NCBI GenBank assembly: GCA_017311185.1
Contig: JAESUZ010001528.1
Span: 124,001 to 188,000, forward strand
Length of the DNA stretch: 64,000 nucleotides
Direction: 5' to 3'
Source: Proteles cristata cristata
Taxonomy: Eukaryota > Chordata > Mammalia > Carnivora > Hyaenidae
The notes under the pieces were generated by a model. It ran no database searches. It was not told the origin of the DNA and saw nothing but the letters and a program-made list of their open reading frames with translations. Position 1 is the first letter of the stretch, and each line of letters begins with the position of its first letter. A program made the position numbers and the translations under genes. Positions 23,311-40,074 of this stretch are shown here, piece by piece.

Positions 23311-23800
23311 ACACAGGAGGTGAATTTTCTGTAGACAGTGAGGATATTGAGGGTTTAGGAAGAGTAGAAATGTTTTGAAAGAGTTAATGAAGTTAAAGAA
23401 ACTCTACAGAGATCAATAAAAGGGGTAAAAACTATCCAGTACAATATTGAACTAAAGGTAGAATATATGACTACAGTAGATAAAATTAGCTTGTATTGAA
23501 TATATTTAGAGCATCATTATTAGGAAAGCTAAAGCCTACAAGGTAATTGGAGACGGCTTGCCATAATTGGAATTTGGCAAGACGAAGTCTGCAGAACCAG
23601 GAAACGAGAGGTCTTCAGAAGTACAACACTGTTAGAAGTGCTGAAGAGATTCAATTGGGGGATTAGGCAAGTAAGGTCATAAAGATAGTCAAAGAGCTCA
23701 AGAGATTGAAGGAATGCAATAAAAACTGAAAGTAGGTTAAGAGAGAACAAAAGACAAAGGGAACTGTTACTACTAAAGAAAATGTCATAATGCACCTAGC

Positions 23801-25055
<1,255 letters not shown>

Positions 25056-25260
25056 CAACACTAACACATTTATTAAGAAGTCACTAATTCCTAGGCACTA
25101 TGTTAAGCAGTTCATATTTGATCATTCATGTAATCTTCATAAGCCCTATATATAGGGAAAATTATCCCCATGTTAATAAATGAAATTAAGGTCTATAAAA
25201 ATATGTGATATAAACTAAGTTATGCAGTTGATTTCCCATTTCAGATAGCAAAACAAAGAT
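25056..25260 (+). repeat. MIR relic
   Basis: Blocks TTATTAAGAAGTCACTAATT, CCTAGGCACTATGTTAAGCA, TAATCTTCATAAGCCCTATA and ATTATCCCCATGTTAATAAA follow the order of the MIR consensus. Diverged. Confidence 0.65.
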
Positions 25261-25314
25261 GCCTTTTTTTTACCCCCTCACAAGGATCACATTCATAGCT
25301 AAAATAATTTTAGG

Positions 25315-25508
25315 GGGGAGCCTGGGTGGTTCAGTCGGTTAAGCATCAGACTTCTGATTTCAGCTTAGATCATGATCTCAAGGTTGCAAGAATGAGCCCA
25401 TTTAGGCTCATGCTGGGTGTGGAGCCTGCTTAAGATTCTCTTTCTCAATCTCTTTGCCCCTCCTCCACTCACATGCATGCACTTTCTCTCTCAAAAAATA
25501 AAATAAAT
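25315..25508 (+). mobile_element. Can-SINE with 14-bp target-site duplication
   Basis: Head GGGAGCCTGGGTGGTTCAG, CT-rich body, AAATAAAATAAA tail. AAAATAATTTTAGG occurs at 25301-25314 and again at 25509-25522. Confidence 0.9.
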
Positions 25509-25998
25509 AAAATAATTTTAGGAACTTTATATGTATAGGTCAATTGAAAATTTTCCGAATCCAAGAGATTTTATACATGTCACATGTTTTAGATAGAAAA
25601 CATCTAATCAAGTTTACAAATATCATATGGCTTGGTAATACATTCGCTTTTAAGACTTTAGATTTAATTATCAAGATCCCTGCAACTGAAGAAAACAGAT
25701 ATTACTGAAAAAGTGTATAAGAAATACACAATCTTCAATTCATTTATAACTTGCAAACGTAAGATAAATTACATTTTGCTAAGAATAGAAACTAATACTT
25801 CTAGGGCTTTCATGTGTTATAATTCTACATAGGTACTGATTACTACAAGTTTAAATGTAAGTTTAATATATATAAAATGCGAGCTTGACATAGAAAACAC
25901 AGTCTTAGAGAATATAAGTGCTCAAAAGAATGACAGGAAAAGTTGCTTAGATTGACAACTAAGTAAAGGGGAGAATTATGAGAATATGTAGTGTTTCA

Positions 25999-26214
<216 letters not shown>

Positions 26215-26959
26215 CTAGAATATGTAACAACAAATATCAGTATTTTCAAAATGAGCTAGAAAAAAATTTAGTTTGATTTTCCAAGTAGCTTGGCAGAGAT
26301 GTAAGAATGAAACTAATAATGATCAATTTATTTCAAAATGTTTTGAAAATTTATATTCAATGAAAGAAACATTTATTATCTTTATACATTACATGTATGT
26401 TACATTACAGGAAAGGGAACAAATCTAAAATTAAAATCCTAAAATAAATCTGAAGATATTTAAAAGACAAAGTTTACCAGAAATAAAGCCGTTTAGTGAA
26501 GTAATCATTTATTAGAAAAGTAATCTACAAACAAAATCATAACATTTCTCTCAACTTTAAAAAAACTTTAAAAGTAGCTTCCCTCCATATAACTATTATT
26601 TGGAAAGTGGAACCAATGGTTTGTCCTAGGTATTCAAAACTGCAAAGGCTTTGCATTTTTAGATTTGCACTGTGTTTGAGTTAGGTACTTAAAGGAAAGA
26701 AAGAAAAGATTGAGAATAATGCTTAAGACAAAGATTCTCAAACTTTAGTAATCCCCTGGGGAGCTTATTAAAGATGCAAATTCTTGGTACTTATCTCCCC
26801 AAATTCCCAATCAGTAGTTGTAATGTGGAATCCCAAGAAACTCTATTTGCTGGAAGTATTTAAGTGATACTGAGGCAGATGGTTCAAGTGACTTACAATC
26901 ACCACATGGTTTTCAGCCCTCAATTACTAAATTAGATATATGAATAATTGGTTATGTTA
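26215..26959. other. MSH4 intron 17, 3' part
   Basis: AT-rich. About 26730-26930 (GATTCTCAAACTTTAGTAAT.. CCCAAATTCCCAATCAG ..) resembles an old MER-type DNA transposon relic, low confidence. Otherwise nothing recognised. Confidence 0.4.
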
Positions 26960-26974
26960 AGATATTATCTATGA

Positions 26975-27187
26975 GGGGCGCCTGGGTGGCTTAGTTGGTT
27001 AAGCGTCCGACTTTCACTTGGGTCATGATCTCGCGGTTCGTGGGTTGGGGCCCCGCATCGGGCTCTGTGTTGACTGCCAGCTCAGAGCCTGGAGCCTGTT
27101 TCAGTCTGTGACTCCCTCTCTCTCTGACCCTCCCCTGCTCACGCTGTCTCTCTCTCCTGGCAATAAATAAGACATTAAAAAAAAAAA
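26975..27187 (+). mobile_element. Young Can-SINE with 15-bp target-site duplication
   Basis: Near-consensus copy of the same subfamily as 18125 and 42243 (GCTGACTGCCAGCTCAGAGC-like middle). AGATATTATCTATGA occurs at 26960-26974 and 27188-27202. Recent insertion in an MSH4 intron, antisense to the gene. Confidence 0.95.
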
Positions 27188-27202
27188 AGATATTATCTAT
27201 GA

Positions 27203-27575
27203 AAACTATAAATATGTGATTAGTGGAAAAATAAAATGTTAAGATATTAAAAATAAAATTTCTGGCTGGCAAATGGCATCAACCATGTAAAAGGGGTTTC
27301 AAGTGGTATATGACAGAAAAATGAAAAATCACAACTACTAAATAAATCAAAAGGGGAATAAAACAAACCTAATTTAAAATGCAACAGGAAAATATTTAGA
27401 AATCCAGTAAGCTATTTGGAAGCTAAGGACCATGTTCATAATAACATTAATGTCCTCAAAATTTATGTATCAAACCAACCTATTATAGTAAATTAAAAAA
27501 TAATAATTTAAGCTCCTTAAAAATTAACAGCAATAATTATATTTTTACTAAATTATTTATACTGGTAAAGGATAT
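27203..27575. other. MSH4 intron 17, no recognised feature
   Basis: AT-rich intron sequence. Confidence 0.4.
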
Positions 27576-27926
27576 TGTTATGGACTATATGTTTGTATTC
27601 CTTCAAATTCAAATGTTGAAATCTAACCTCCAATGTGATGGTATATAGGAGGTGGGGCTTTTGGGGGGAAATCAGGTTGTGAGGGCAGAGTCCTCATGAA
27701 GGGAATCAATGCTCTTTTAAAAGTCACCCCAGAGAGCTCTTTTGCCATCTCTACCATGTGAGGATACAATAAGAACTTGACAGTCTATAAGCTGGTAAAA
27801 AGGTTCCCCCTACCGTACGGAATCCTGATCTCAATATTCTAGCTTCCAGAACTGTGAAAAATAAATTTCTGCTGTCTATAAGCCACCCAGTGTATGGCAT
27901 TCTGTTATAGCAGCCCAAACTAAGGA
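27576..27926 (+). repeat. MaLR-type LTR relic
   Basis: Starts TGTTATGGACTATATGTTTG and contains GGTATATAGGAGGTGGGGCT, AGAACTGTGAAAAATAAATT and AAGCCACCCAGTGTATGGC, in the order found in old MaLR/ERVL-type LTRs. The AATAAA would be the LTR poly(A) signal. Solo and decayed. Confidence 0.55.
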
Positions 27927-27999
27927 AGGTATTCAAAAGTATTGGTAAAAGCATTATTTTCAGCTATTACATAATATCTCAGAAATGGATACTGTCTTT

Positions 28000-28080
28000 A
28001 CTATTCTCTCAAGAAAACAGAACCAATAGGAAATATATGTATCTCTTACCATGTAAGTGTGTATATCAATATTGATTGAT

Positions 28081-28117
<37 letters not shown>

Positions 28118-28552
28118 GATTTATTTTAAAGAATTGGCTCATGTGATTATGGAGGATGACAAATTCTCAGATCTACAGTCAGCAAACTAGAGACCCAGGA
28201 GAGTTGATGGTGTAGTTCCTGTCTGAATGCCAACAGGCTCAAAACCTAAAAAGTGCTGATGTTTCAGTTCAAATATGATGGCAGGAAAGAACGAGTGGTC
28301 CAGATTGAAGGCAGTCAGGTAGGAGGAGTTACCTCTTACTCCTGAGAGGGTCAGCCCTTTGGTTCTGTTCAAATCTTCAACTGATTGGATGCAGCCCACC
28401 CACATCAGGGAGAGCAATCTGTTTTCCTCAGTCTACCAATTCTCATATTAATCTTATTCAGAAACACTTTCAGAATAGACACATCCAGAATGATGTCTGA
28501 CCAAACTGGGCACTCTGTCATCTAGTCAATTTGACACATAAAATTAACACAA
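28000..28552 (-). mobile_element. ERVL-type LTR (MLT2-like), 3' LTR of degraded provirus
   Basis: The plus strand shows the reverse complement of an MLT2-like LTR: CTCAAGAAAACAGAACCAAT, GAATTGGCTCATGTGATTAT, CAACTGATTGGATGCAGCCC, TTTGACACATAAAATTAACA. A second copy in the same orientation lies at 31206-31780, so they are probably the two LTRs of one old provirus. An AC run interrupts it at 28084-28116. Confidence 0.6.
28084..28116. repeat. Microsatellite (AC)n
   Basis: About 16 uninterrupted AC units inside the LTR-like repeat. Confidence 0.95.
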
Positions 28553-30243
28553 GTCCAGCCCTTGTCAAGTTGGTACTATACACATCTCTTAAAACCATAA
28601 CAACTCTCCAAATAAAGACAACAACAAGGTCATAATTCCACCTAACATGTTTCAGCTATCCTGCATACAACCGAGAATGTACCAATCCCTTTCCCCTAAG
28701 AGGACATAAAGTTCTTGGGTGATGTTACTCTTCTCCTTGATATCTTGTAACTTAAATACTATCAACATCAAAGTAATAATACTTAAACATACTGATATAA
28801 ATTCAGCACATCTTATGTCACATGAGACAAGAACAAGAGAGGAAAGAATACAAAGACATACAAATTCATAACAAAATAAGGAAGAAATACTCATTATTCA
28901 TGACAGTTACAGTCCTCATCTGTAACTGGTCACATGCTTATACTTGGTATTTATAACTACCTTTTCCACTATACATTTCATATTCCCTTTACCTTCAGCA
29001 AGCACCTTAGCTGGTCATGGTTCTTTATCTGATGGTGTGGTCTAAACCTTCATTCCTAAAGGATCTGGGCCATTAGTAGTCATGCCAGGACTGGTTGCTA
29101 TAGTTTTCAATTGACACTAATCACAAGGAATGTTATTACCAAGACCCCTAAGAGAGCTCCTGTATTCCAGAGATATCTTTCTTACCTCCATTGTGGATTA
29201 GTAATCTAATTTCCCACTGGCAGTAAGGATCAGTCCCCAGAGCCTGTGCAGTACCTCCCTTCTTTTCCTATTATTCAGAGGAATGAAGAGCCCAGAGTGG
29301 CTTGGTGGCAGTCTTAACTTTCAGTGGAATGAAATCATTATTGTGTGTTGATGGAAGCACTTCTCCCTTTGGAACTAAGATCTCTAGGCCAGTAGTGCAT
29401 AAGATCCAGAGGACAGGAGGCAAACATTTTGCAAGTAGGCCACCCATTTCTACTTCTTAATTCCCAGAGCCATGAATGCTGGCTATTGGAAAAACAGCAC
29501 CATAAACTGGATACTGATTCAGAGCATATACAGGTTTCTAGAAAACCTTGCCCAGCCATGTAAGATACTGCCTCCTCGATAGTGCTGTAACTTGGTCTTC
29601 AAAGGCCATTCCACCATTCTATCAAGCCAGTTGCTCAGGATTGTGGGGAACATGATAAAACCAGTGAATTCCATGAGCATTGGGCCATTGCTGCATTTTG
29701 ATATGAAGTGAATTCCTTGATAAGAAACAATTCTGTGTGAAATACCACGATGGTATTACCATTTTGTTAAGTTCATGGGTAATAGTTTCAGTACAAACAA
29801 TACATGTAGAAGGGAAATCTAGAGTAAGTGTCTAGTCCATTAAGAACAAATTACTGTTCCATTCTGATGGAAGCAGTTCAATGTAATCAACTTGCCACCA
29901 GGCAGCTGGCTGATCGTGTCAGGGAATGGGGTCACTGGAGGCTCAGTATAGGTCTCTGCTGCAGGCAGATTGGGCACTCAGCAACAGCTGTAGCAAGGTC
30001 AGCATGGTGAGTGTAAATCTGTTACTGAGTCCATGTATAATCTTCATCCATGTCACCATGGCCACTTTGTTCATGAGTCTACTGGATGATGGCAGGGGTA
30101 ACTGGGGAAAGAGGCTAACTGGTATCGACCAAACAGGTCATCCTTTCCACTTGATTATTAAAATCCTCCTCTGCTGAGACCACCTTTACATTATTGATGA
30201 CTAGTGCTCTCTACTACTGGAAATAGAGTCCTCAGCATCTTTA
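28553..30243 (-). mobile_element. Degraded ERVL-type internal region
   Basis: Sequence between the two LTR copies. On the minus strand it resembles the pol/integrase part of old ERVL elements (for example plus-strand GCCACCAGGCAGCTGGCTGA, GATTGGGCACTCAGCAACAG, GCCACTTTGTTCATGAGTCT and CTTGATTATTAAAATCCTCC). It is much shorter than a full provirus and full of stops, so internally deleted and dead. No open reading frame remains. The provirus has the same orientation as MSH4. Confidence 0.55.
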
Positions 30244-30258
30244 AATCTAATCAGATTA
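30244..30258. repeat. Target-site duplication of ROMO1 retrocopy, 5' copy
   Basis: AATCTAATCAGATTA here corresponds to AATCAAATCAGATTA at 31103-31117 (one mismatch). Confidence 0.7.
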
Positions 30259-31102
30259 GAAGTGAGGTGGGGACATCATGGTGCAGGGACCTGAATGCTA
30301 AGAAGATCCTGGTGGCTCTGGGGCTCTAGACACAGTTCCAGGCAAGTTGCTTCAACCACATGAAGATGGGCTTTGTGATGGGCTATGCAGCGGGCATGGT
30401 AGCCGGGGTGTTCTTCAATACTTCTTCCTGTCTCAGGATTGGAATGTGAGGTTGGGAGCTGATGCACAGAATTGGAAAAACCATCATGCAGAGCAGTGGC
30501 ACCTTTAGCATATTCATGGCCACTGGGATGGGCATCCAGTTGTGGGAGCCCGACAGTGACCACAAGAAAGCGTGGTTAGGGACGCGGGGATGTGCCTGCA
30601 CACGGGGCTCCCTGCCTGGGCAAAGCATGCCTGCAAACAGGGTGCTCTGCCAGGAGGCCTGCACACAATATCCAAGTTTAATGGTCCACTCGCAAACGAG
30701 GGACATGCCCTCGTTAGAAGTAAGGAGAAGGCTGGAATTGTGAGCAGGCCTCTTGGTAAACATGTTGTGGTCGCTTCCTCCCTTTGCTCCCCCCTGTCCT
30801 TGAAAGGTGTCTGGCTACTTGCTCTTAATTGGTAAAGGAATGCATCTTGTAGGTTTCAGTTTGTATCCAGTTACCGGGGTATAAAATAAACCGCAAGTGG
30901 GGCTTGCGTGGAATTGTTCCTCCGGCTGGAGTTGTGTCTGTGTCTGTCTTTTGTGTGTGTCTTGTCCTTTGTGTGATTTCGTCCGCAACATCCAGTACTA
31001 ACCTGGACCATGGTTGCCCACTACATCTACCACTTCCCATTATTACCAGCCCATGTACTATAATAATACAAAAGTCTTTGAGTAAAATAAATAAATAAAA
31101 TA
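30259..31102 (+). pseudogene. ROMO1 processed pseudogene, split by an LTR
   Basis: Intron-less retrocopy of ROMO1, the small inner mitochondrial membrane protein that modulates reactive oxygen species. The frame reads [16 protein letters not shown] and then, after a frameshift, ELMHRIGKTIMQSSGTF and SIFMATGMGIQ, matching ROMO1 as I recall it. The region before it is too decayed to give a start codon. A 450-bp LTR is inserted in the last codons (30541-30990). After it the ROMO1 3'UTR resumes (TGGTTGCCCACTACATC.., GCCCATGTACTATAATAATA, GTCTTTGAGTAAA) and ends in an A-rich tail near 31080-31102. It is flanked by a 15-bp duplication, as expected of L1-mediated retroposition. Not expected to encode protein. 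Confidence 0.85.
30541..30990 (+). mobile_element. Solo LTR of an endogenous retrovirus
   Basis: 450 bases starting TGTGGGAGCCC and ending CGTCCGCAACA, bordered on both sides by the same six bases TCCAGT (30535-30540 and 30991-30996). TG...CA ends with a 6-bp duplication are typical of class II (betaretrovirus-like) elements. A TATAAAA box lies at 30880-30886 overlapping AATAAA at 30885-30890, and a TG-rich U5-like end follows. No internal viral sequence remains, so it is a product of LTR-LTR recombination. It splits the ROMO1 pseudogene. Confidence 0.85.
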
Positions 31103-31117
31103 AATCAAATCAGATTA

Positions 31118-31205
31118 CAGAGTCAATTCCAGACACTCAGAACCAATTCAGAAAAACCATCCTTAAAAATTCTGTTCTTCTAGAATCACTCTCAATACCA
31201 AAATC
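31118..31205 (-). mobile_element. ERVL-type internal region, primer-binding-site side
   Basis: Short stretch between the ROMO1 retrocopy and the 5' LTR. On the minus strand TTTTGGTATTGAGAGTGATT follows the LTR directly and resembles the leader found after ERVL/MaLR LTRs. It confirms that the ROMO1 copy landed inside the provirus. Confidence 0.5.
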
Positions 31206-31780
31206 TGTAACAGTCAGGGTTCTCCAGAAAAACAGAATAGGGTGTGTGTGGGGGAGGGGGGGGGTTGAGGGAGGCGTGGAAGGAAGAGAGTCTCTGACGT
31301 ACTGATTTGCTATTAGGAATTGGCTCATGTGATTATGGAGACTGATGACTCCCCAGGTCTGCAATCAGCAAGCAGGAGACCCAGGAGAGCTGATGGTATA
31401 TAGTTCCAGTCTGAATCTAAAGGCCTGAAAACCAGGAGAGCAAATGGTGTAGTTCCAGTCCAAATGATGGAAGGCTCAAGATCCAGAAAGAGCTGATGTT
31501 TCAATTCTAGTCCAGAGACAGGAAAAAGTGATTCTAGAGGTAACCCTGTCGCTCCCAGAAGGGTCAGTCTTTTTGTTCTACTCAGGTCTTCAATTGGACC
31601 CCTCTCAAAACTGATTGGATGGATCCATCCACACTAGGAAGGGCAATCTGCTTTACTCATTTACCAGTTCAAATACATATCTCATCCAGAAACCCTCACA
31701 GATACACCCAAAATACTGTTTAAACAAATGTCCAGTACTCTGTAGCCCAGTCAGGTTGACATCTAAAATTAACCATCACA
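31206..31780 (-). mobile_element. ERVL-type LTR (MLT2-like), 5' LTR of degraded provirus
   Basis: Second copy of the repeat at 28000-28552, same orientation: CAGTCAGGGTTCTCCAGAAA at one end, GAATTGGCTCATGTGATTAT, CAAAACTGATTGGATGGATC, and ATCTAAAATTAACCATCACA at the other end. It contains a small internal duplication around 31380-31460 (GGAGAGC..GATGGT..TAGTTCCAGTC twice) that the other copy has only once. Confidence 0.6.
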
Positions 31781-34178
<2,398 letters not shown>

Positions 34179-34221
34179 CTAATATTTTGCACTTTTTACC
34201 AACTCATTACTTATTGCCTGG

Positions 34222-34430
34222 TCTAAGGATTTTGTAGTAGAAAGATCGCTGGATGTAGAGTTAGACTACATGGTCCCAGCTCTGTCACTTATTGTACATC
34301 CTTGGGCAGCAATTAGACTCTCCCAGTCTCATCGTTCTCATATATAAATGGAAATACTTGCACTTACTATTGTACAATATTATTTGGAAGTTCAAATAAT
34401 ATAGCATAAATTCAAGTACACTAGAAATAT
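34222..34430 (+). repeat. MIR relic
   Basis: GTAGAGTTAGACTACATGGT, CCCAGCTCTGTCACTTATTG, CCTTGGGCAGCAATTAGACT and CTCATATATAAATGGAAATA follow the MIR consensus order. Confidence 0.7.
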
Positions 34431-34440
34431 TATAAACTTG

Positions 34441-34648
34441 GAACACCTGGATGGCTCAGTCAGTTAAGCCTCTGACTCTTGATTTTGGCTCACCATTTTT
34501 GAGTTTGAGTCCTGTGTTGGGCTCTATGCTGACAGTGTAGCCTATTTGGGATTCTCTCTCTCTCCCTCACTCTCTGCCCCTTACCCTTACTTTCTCTCTC
34601 TCAAAATACATATAAATAAACTTAAAAATATAGTGGCTTTAAAAAAAG
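34441..34648 (+). mobile_element. Can-SINE
   Basis: Head GAACACCTGGATGGCTCAG, CT-rich body, ATAAATAAAC tail. The flanks AAATATTATAAACTT (34426-34440) and AGTATTATAAGCTT (34649-34662) look like a decayed duplication. Confidence 0.87.
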
Positions 34649-34662
34649 AAGTATTATAAGCT

Positions 34663-35414
34663 TCATAAAAATTTTAATATAGTCAGATGAAAAAACATTC
34701 AAAATACGAAAATTTGAAGGAAATGCTTATGAAGCCTAAGTTGACATAATTGTTACAGAAAGATGTACTAGGAAATATGTTATTAGAAATGTATAGAAAT
34801 ACCCAGAATTAGAATGAAAGCAAAACATTTAATTCTTTTAAAACGTGAATTTTCATCCATGAGACTATTTCTGCCTGCAAAGTTATCATGTTAACTAATC
34901 TAAAATATTCACCCTTTGAAAGCAAATCAATCTGATTAATGCACCTATCTCTGTAGAGAATGGGACATAAAAGGCATTCCAAAATCATAAGAAGATGAAA
35001 ATATTCAATGGGGAAAGTATCAAGCATATAGAACAAAATGTTGAAATAATGGGAGTGAAGAAACAAAACCCTGATAATTCCAGGATTTAAAACCAAGATA
35101 AGGATGAAAAATAGGATAATTCTCTAAGGAAAAAGGACTAGCAGGAAAAGAGAGCATAAGTCAGGATAAGACTACTAGAAATAAAATTAACAATAATAAC
35201 AATAGTGATTAGAATGATCACACCTGGAAAGTAGATCTCTTAAATACAGCATACTCACAGGAATTCTGGAAGGATCAGTTGGAAAATAAATGTGAAAGTC
35301 CCAGGTGGAGGATACAGCATATATGGTATGCATTTGTATTTTCTCCTTAGTTCATTTGTATTTACCTTCACCAAAAAGGCTCTATGTTTTTTCTTGATTT
35401 TTTTTTTAATCTAA
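34663..35414. other. MSH4 intron 15, part without recognised feature
   Basis: No repeat or coding stretch recognised. The 95-codon minus-strand frame at 34809-35096 has no similarity I recognise. Confidence 0.4.
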
Positions 35415-35790
35415 AGTATTACAGAAGCCCCCACTGATATCTTGCTTCTGGTCTGGCTCTCATCTAACCATACATCAGCCACAGTGATCTATCCAAAAGT
35501 CAAATACAATAGTGCCATTCTCTTGCTTAAATTTCAAAAGCTCCCTTTAGATTTCTGGATAAAGTTCATCTCCTCAGTGAAGTAACTAAGGCCCTTCATG
35601 ATCTGGATCTTGCCCTTGTCTCTGGCTGTGTATCCTACCACTCCTCACAGCCACTCTTTGCTCTACAAAGGAATTAATACCTCTAGATATCTTGTACTTC
35701 CTTAGGCACACCATACTGTTTTTAGAACATCTTCTTACTCTGCCTAGAAAGTCTCCTTCTTTCTCATACCCTTACCTTATATCCATCATA
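35415..35790 (+). mobile_element. LINE-2 3'-end relic
   Basis: AAAAGCTCCCTTTAGATTTC, AAGGCCCTTCATGATCTGGA, CCTACCACTCCTCACAGCCA and CTGCCTAGAAAGTCTCCTTC in the order of the L2 3' end. Confidence 0.7.
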
Positions 35791-35799
35791 TTTTATATA

Positions 35800-35965
35800 C
35801 ATTATTTCACTTAATCATTACAACAATTCTTAGAATTAGGTACTATTATAATTTTCACTTACAACCAGGAAAACTAAGGAAATTAAGTAATCTGCTTAAA
35901 ATCACACAGCTAGTAACTCAACAAGCTAGGTCTAGCTCCAAAGCCTATGTTCTTAATTTCCATGC
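35800..35965 (+). repeat. MIR relic
   Basis: The MIR core AAAATCACACAGCTAGTAAC is clear, preceded by TTAATCATTACAACAATTCT and followed by CTAGCTCCAAAGCCTATGTT. Confidence 0.75.
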
Positions 35966-36465
35966 CTTTCAAGTTTTACTATTTCCTTTACAATCAGATT
36001 ATGTGAGATACTATATATACTTCTAGGTATTTTAGAGGTTTAAAATGAGTGACAAGAGAAGAAGAATAATTTTCTTCTAATATTTGAGAGGTTATTATCA
36101 AAAGAGACTAGGTTATTCTATGATGCATAAAAGAATTAGGACTAATGAGTAGAAATTATAGAAAGTCAGATTTCAATTCTATAGTATAATGAATGCTCTA
36201 TAATTAGAATGTCCAACAAGTGCATAGCCTGTTTTTTTTAAAGGACAGAGCTCCTCACAACTATTCAAATACAAGTCAAGATTATTAACGTCACATATGA
36301 ATCAGAAGACTAAAATGTCCTTTTCAATCCAATGAAACCATAAACCTAATAAAATATTTACTCTTCATTCGTTCATATCTGATTTTCCTTCCCAGTAATA
36401 AGTGTAAATCTGCACTACCAATATTATTATTGCAGTATTCCCCTTACAATTCATTACATTAGGCC
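35966..36465. other. MSH4 intron 15, no recognised feature
   Basis: AT-rich intron sequence. Confidence 0.4.
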
Positions 36466-36711
36466 AGGGTTTCTCAACCACCACGTTACTAACATCTTGG
36501 GCTGGATAATTTTTCTTAGGTTTGTTGAGGATTGGGAGGAGAGCAGGGAGAGGAATGTCTTGTACATCATAGGATATTCAGCAACCTCCCTGGACTCCAC
36601 ACTCCTCTAGCTGTGACAACCAAAAATGTATCCAGATCGTCAAATTTGTGGGAGTAGGGGGATGGGGAGGGGAGGCAAAAATCATCCCTGGTTGAGAACC
36701 ACTGGATTAGA
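36466..36711 (+). mobile_element. MER5A-like hAT (Charlie) non-autonomous DNA transposon
   Basis: Terminal inverted repeats CAGGGTTTCTCAACC and GGTTGAGAACCACTGG bound about 245 bases with the internal GTGACAACCAAAAATGTATC typical of MER5A. Confidence 0.8.
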
Positions 36712-38332
<1,621 letters not shown>

Positions 38333-38457
38333 CATAGTCAGAAAGTGTGCAGGCATGAGCAAATGACAGTAGCATATCCAGCATTGACACAGTGTCAGAT
38401 AGTTTATATAAGCAATGAACATGTTCATAAATCTCACTAAGCAATTTGCACACTATC
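38333..38457 (-). CDS. MSH4: MSH4 exon 14
   Basis: Minus-strand exon of 125 bases between acceptor ATTCTTTCAG and donor GTAGGT. It completes Met and codes [20 protein letters not shown] followed by [21 protein letters not shown] plus one base. This is the helix that returns from the clamp to the ATPase domain (the [10 protein letters not shown] stretch is typical of MutS homologues). Confidence 0.96.
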
Positions 38458-38675
38458 CTGAAAGAATATGTTTGGTAAGTCAGGTAATGCTTTTAAAAAG
38501 GAATATACAATATAATTATTAAACAATATTAAATTCATTGCAAAGGTAAAATAGCATTCACAGTTCAGTTGTACACTAAAAATAAAGTCTATTGTTCTTT
38601 TTTCTCATTTTAGAAATTAATAAATTGAAGTTCCTTGAGTTCACAGCACTTAGTAGCAAGAATGCATCTTCTGTG

Positions 38676-38897
38676 GGCACCTGGGTGGCTCAGTCTACAA
38701 GAGTCAAATATAAGAGTAGTTTTGACTCTTGATTTCAGTTCAGGTCATGATCTCACTGTTTGTGAGATTGAGCCCCACGTCAGGCTCTGTGCAGAGCCTG
38801 CTTGGGATTCCCTCTCCTTCTTTCTGTCCCTCTCCCACTTATGTTCGTTCTCTGTCTCTCAAAAATAAATAAACATTTTAAAAATGTTTAAAAAAAG
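38676..38897 (+). mobile_element. Can-SINE with an internal insertion in the head
   Basis: Head GGGCACCTGGGTGGCTCAG is followed by about 30 non-SINE bases (CTACAAGAGTCAAATATAAG..) before the usual TGACTCTTGATTTCAGTTCA. GAATGCATCTTCTG (38660-38673) and GAATGTACCTTCTG (38898-38911) are a slightly decayed target-site duplication. Confidence 0.88.
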
Positions 38898-38911
38898 AAT
38901 GTACCTTCTGG

Positions 38912-39210
38912 TAGGTTAACACTATGTTTTTGAAATTATTGCTGTTATTAAATAAGAATAAAATGAATTTTCATTAATAAAATTATTTTTATAGTCAAAC
39001 AGGCCCTTGCTATACTACTACAACAGATCCCACCTGCTAATAATTTTGTTTTTGCAAATGTGAAATTCAACACAAAGGTTATATATTTTCTGTTCTCTCA
39101 CTCACTCTCTCCACCTCACTCCCACATACACACACCCTAACAACATAATTATTTAAGCTTTTATGTGGCAAAGTTATTATACTGTGATATAATATAAAAG
39201 ATTTTCCTTC
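38912..39210. other. MSH4 intron 13, no recognised feature
   Basis: AT-rich intron with a short CA-rich stretch near 39120. Confidence 0.4.
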
Positions 39211-39318
39211 AAGTGCCTAGCTGATTCAGTTGATAGAACATGTGACTCTTGGTCTCAGGGTTGTGAGTTCATGCCTCATGTTGAATGCAAGGATTACTTT
39301 AAAAAAAAGTTTTTCCCT
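39211..39318 (+). mobile_element. Short Can-SINE variant, decayed
   Basis: AAGTGCCTAGCTGATTCAG, ACATGTGACTCTTGGTCTCA, GGGTTGTGAGTTCATGCC, then AAGGATTACTTTAAAAAA. Lacks the CT-rich body. Confidence 0.7.
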
Positions 39319-40016
<698 letters not shown>

Positions 40017-40074
40017 CTAGGATATGAAAAAACAAATGTTAAGATATGTGTACACTCCTATAAAATGAAATATA

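Larger units (their letters stand above)
20640..23800 (+). mobile_element. Old LINE-2-like relic, interrupted by SINEs
   Basis: Purine-rich sequence resembling L2: blocks such as GGAAATGCATTCTAGGTGGAGG, TTTGACTTTCATTTGG followed by CTGAACAGGGAAACATGATA, and TTTCAGTGGAATAATGACAA in the order usual for L2. It is interrupted by Can-SINEs at 21203-21472, 21983-22212, 22627-22850 and 23105-23310. A MER-type relic seems to lie at 21060-21200. Identity is low, so borders are rough. Confidence 0.45.

Noticed and set aside
30276..30835. Several overlapping ORFs on both strands
   Set aside because: They run across the ROMO1 pseudogene and LTR boundary, so they are chance frames in GC-richer retro-sequence.
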